NCBI RefSeq assembly: GCF_000227135.1
Contig: NC_018238.1
Location: 205,731-269,730 of the forward strand
Length of the DNA: 64,000 nucleotides
Source: Leishmania donovani
Taxonomy: Eukaryota; Euglenozoa; Kinetoplastea; Trypanosomatida; Trypanosomatidae
Reading direction: 5' to 3'
The translations under genes and the position numbers were made by a program. Under the pieces are notes generated by a model that made no database searches, was not told the DNA's origin, and saw only the letters and a list, made by a program, of their open reading frames with translations. Below, one piece after another: positions 62,811 through 64,000 of the stretch. Every line of letters starts with the position of its first letter. Position 1 is the first letter of the stretch.

Positions 62811-63086
62811 ATGGAGGTGGTCACCAGGAGCGTGCTGCCTTGCCTCCTTTACTCTCCCTCGCGCGCGCGCCTGTCCCGCACGCCCCCTTCCCGCCTTTAC
62901 TTCAGAGCCGGTGCCGCAAGCTCTATGCTTGCCCCGTCGACATCCCTTCTGTCCTCCGGCAAGACGGGCGCAGGCTCCTTCCCCGTTATCGCTTCTCCAT
63001 CTGGCACGTTGGAAAGGGTGCAGCTGCTTTTCGCACCCCTTGATGTAAACGACACCCTCCACGTCTCCCTACAGCGGATGCCGTGA
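62811..63086 (+). CDS. Possible small ORF of unknown function
   Basis: 91 codons starting MEVVTRSVLPCLLYSP, with ATG in a good context (AACATGG) and mostly G or C in third positions, unlike the surrounding spacer. No domain is recognised. It precedes transporter 4 by about 0.4-0.5 kb, so it could be an upstream ORF in that mRNA, a short independent gene, or chance. Confidence 0.25.
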   Translation: MEVVTRSVLPCLLYSPSRARLSRTPPSRLYFRAGAASSMLAPSTSLLSSGKTGAGSFPVIASPSGTLERVQLLFAPLDVNDTLHVSLQRMP

Positions 63087-63487
63087 TAAAAGGGTCGCAT
63101 CGCTTCCTCGCGAGCATGCGACTCCACTCGACTTCGTCCTCATCTCTCGATCTCGGTCGGCACTTCTCCATTTCGCCGTCGGTCTCTCTGCAAACGCAGG
63201 CATGCATACGCTCTCACAGTCAATCGCTTTCAAGGGAGCGTAGCACCACCCCCGACGAAAACGTCGAAGAGGGTACGCCATCCGCATCTTTTCCGCTGCC
63301 TGCTTCTCTCTTCCTCGCTTCTGCCGTGCTGTAGCGTCGTCGCAGAGACACCTATCCCGGAGGAACAGACAAGCCAAAACAGAAAGAATGCAGCCTCTGC
63401 AGCAAGTGCACACAAGCACGCCGACTCCAGCCGCAGGGCCGCCTCCTGTATACCCTACACCACAACTACACACACACACACCTGATC
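63087..63487 (+). other. Spacer upstream of transporter 4
   Basis: No gene recognised. ATGs at 63388 and 63510 open only short frames. Confidence 0.5.
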
Positions 63488-64000
63488 GTGCGCACTCATC
63501 AAGCATACTATGCAACGTATGACCGGACAGAATTAGAACCCGCCCCTCTCCCCCAGAGGGAGCGGGCGGAGGCATCGGCGGCCGCGGATGCGCGAGGGCT
63601 TTCCCAGGATGGGACTCGCTCCTGCGATGATAGCCTCGAATCAGAGGCAAAGAAGCGGCGCATCAGCAAGATACCCGCCACGTCCAGCGCCTGAACGAGG
63701 CGAAGCACTTCGTCTGCTTCACCGCTGCTTCCTTCGCCATGATCTGCGCCTCGACATCGTACGCCTTCAACCTGTTCAGCGGCAGCCTTCGCGACAAGTA
63801 CAACTTCGACTCGCGCCAGATGTCCACGATCAACACGGTGGGCATGGTGTTCGCCTACTTTCTGTTGCCGTACGGCACGATATACGACTACCTTGGCCCG
63901 CTGCCGGTGTACATCCTTGCGTGCGTGCTCGCGTCGCTGGGGCTGCTGCTGATGGGCCTCACGTTCCAGGGCGTGATTGCCGGCTCTGTGGTGCGGTTCT
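63488..64000 (+). CDS. Nodulin-like MFS transporter 4, 5' part, possibly frameshifted
   Basis: From 63730 to the window end, 271 bases are identical to 56293-56563 of transporter 3 (SFAMICASTSYAFNLFS onward). Upstream, in the same frame, 63685-63729 reads QRLNEAKHFVCFTAA, clearly related to QRPISEARRYGLLTLA of transporter 3 although diverged at DNA level. That frame is closed by TAG at 63631. The preceding hydrophilic, acidic stretch that looks like the cytoplasmic N-tail (YDRTELEPAPLPQRERAEA... ending SEAKKRRISKIPATSS) lies in another frame, 63488-63694. A one- or two-base indel between about 63650 and 63690, real or a sequencing error, would explain this. No in-frame ATG was found for the tail. 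The gene runs off the window. Confidence 0.65.

Overview
The window looks like nuclear chromosome sequence from a trypanosomatid, most likely a Leishmania. All convincing protein genes are intronless, lie on the + strand and have GC-rich third codon positions. They are separated by long T/C-rich spacers with CA/TG and TA microsatellites, many ending in a polypyrimidine-AG signal of the kind used for spliced-leader addition. Species and chromosome cannot be fixed by eye.

Layout. 1-2.4 kb: an inverted copy of a GC-rich dispersed repeat, a partial tandem duplication, and a cluster of three tRNAs (Leu-AAG on -, Ala-CGC and Gly-CCC on +). 3.0-5.8 kb: a decayed non-LTR retroposon showing an RNase H remnant and two C2H2 fingers, followed by a second dispersed GC-rich repeat. 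7.8-24.8 kb: the beta subunit of methylcrotonoyl-CoA carboxylase, a CCHC zinc-knuckle/RG-rich protein, an 8.8-kb pyrimidine-rich spacer without recognisable genes, and a 1128-residue low-complexity protein with a compact C-terminal domain that could be RRM-like. 28.8-35.2 kb: a truncated leucyl aminopeptidase (M17) fragment 3.8 kb upstream of the full-length LAP gene. 37.4-43.2 kb: a 1941-residue Ala-rich protein of unknown function. 45.2-64.0 kb: a tandem array of at least four Nodulin-like MFS transporter genes; the fourth runs off the window. Copies of both dispersed repeats lie in the spacers of this array.

Assembly quality shapes the reading of this window. Ten of the twelve N runs are 99 bases flanked on both sides by the same sequence (24-443 bp, identical or differing by a few bases), which is what unmerged overlapping contig ends look like. 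An eleventh 99-base run sits inside a partial tandem duplication at a tRNA gene. The twelfth (432 N, inside LAP) has a length that breaks the reading frame. These artefacts create false partial gene duplicates, a false early stop in transporter 3 and a false frameshift in LAP. The LAP fragment, the retroposon remnant, the dispersed repeats and the transporter array appear to be real biology.

The genes do not form one pathway. MCC-beta and LAP both touch leucine metabolism: LAP releases N-terminal leucine from peptides, and MCC acts in mitochondrial leucine breakdown. In a trypanosomatid, neighbouring genes share a polycistronic transcript but need not share a function.
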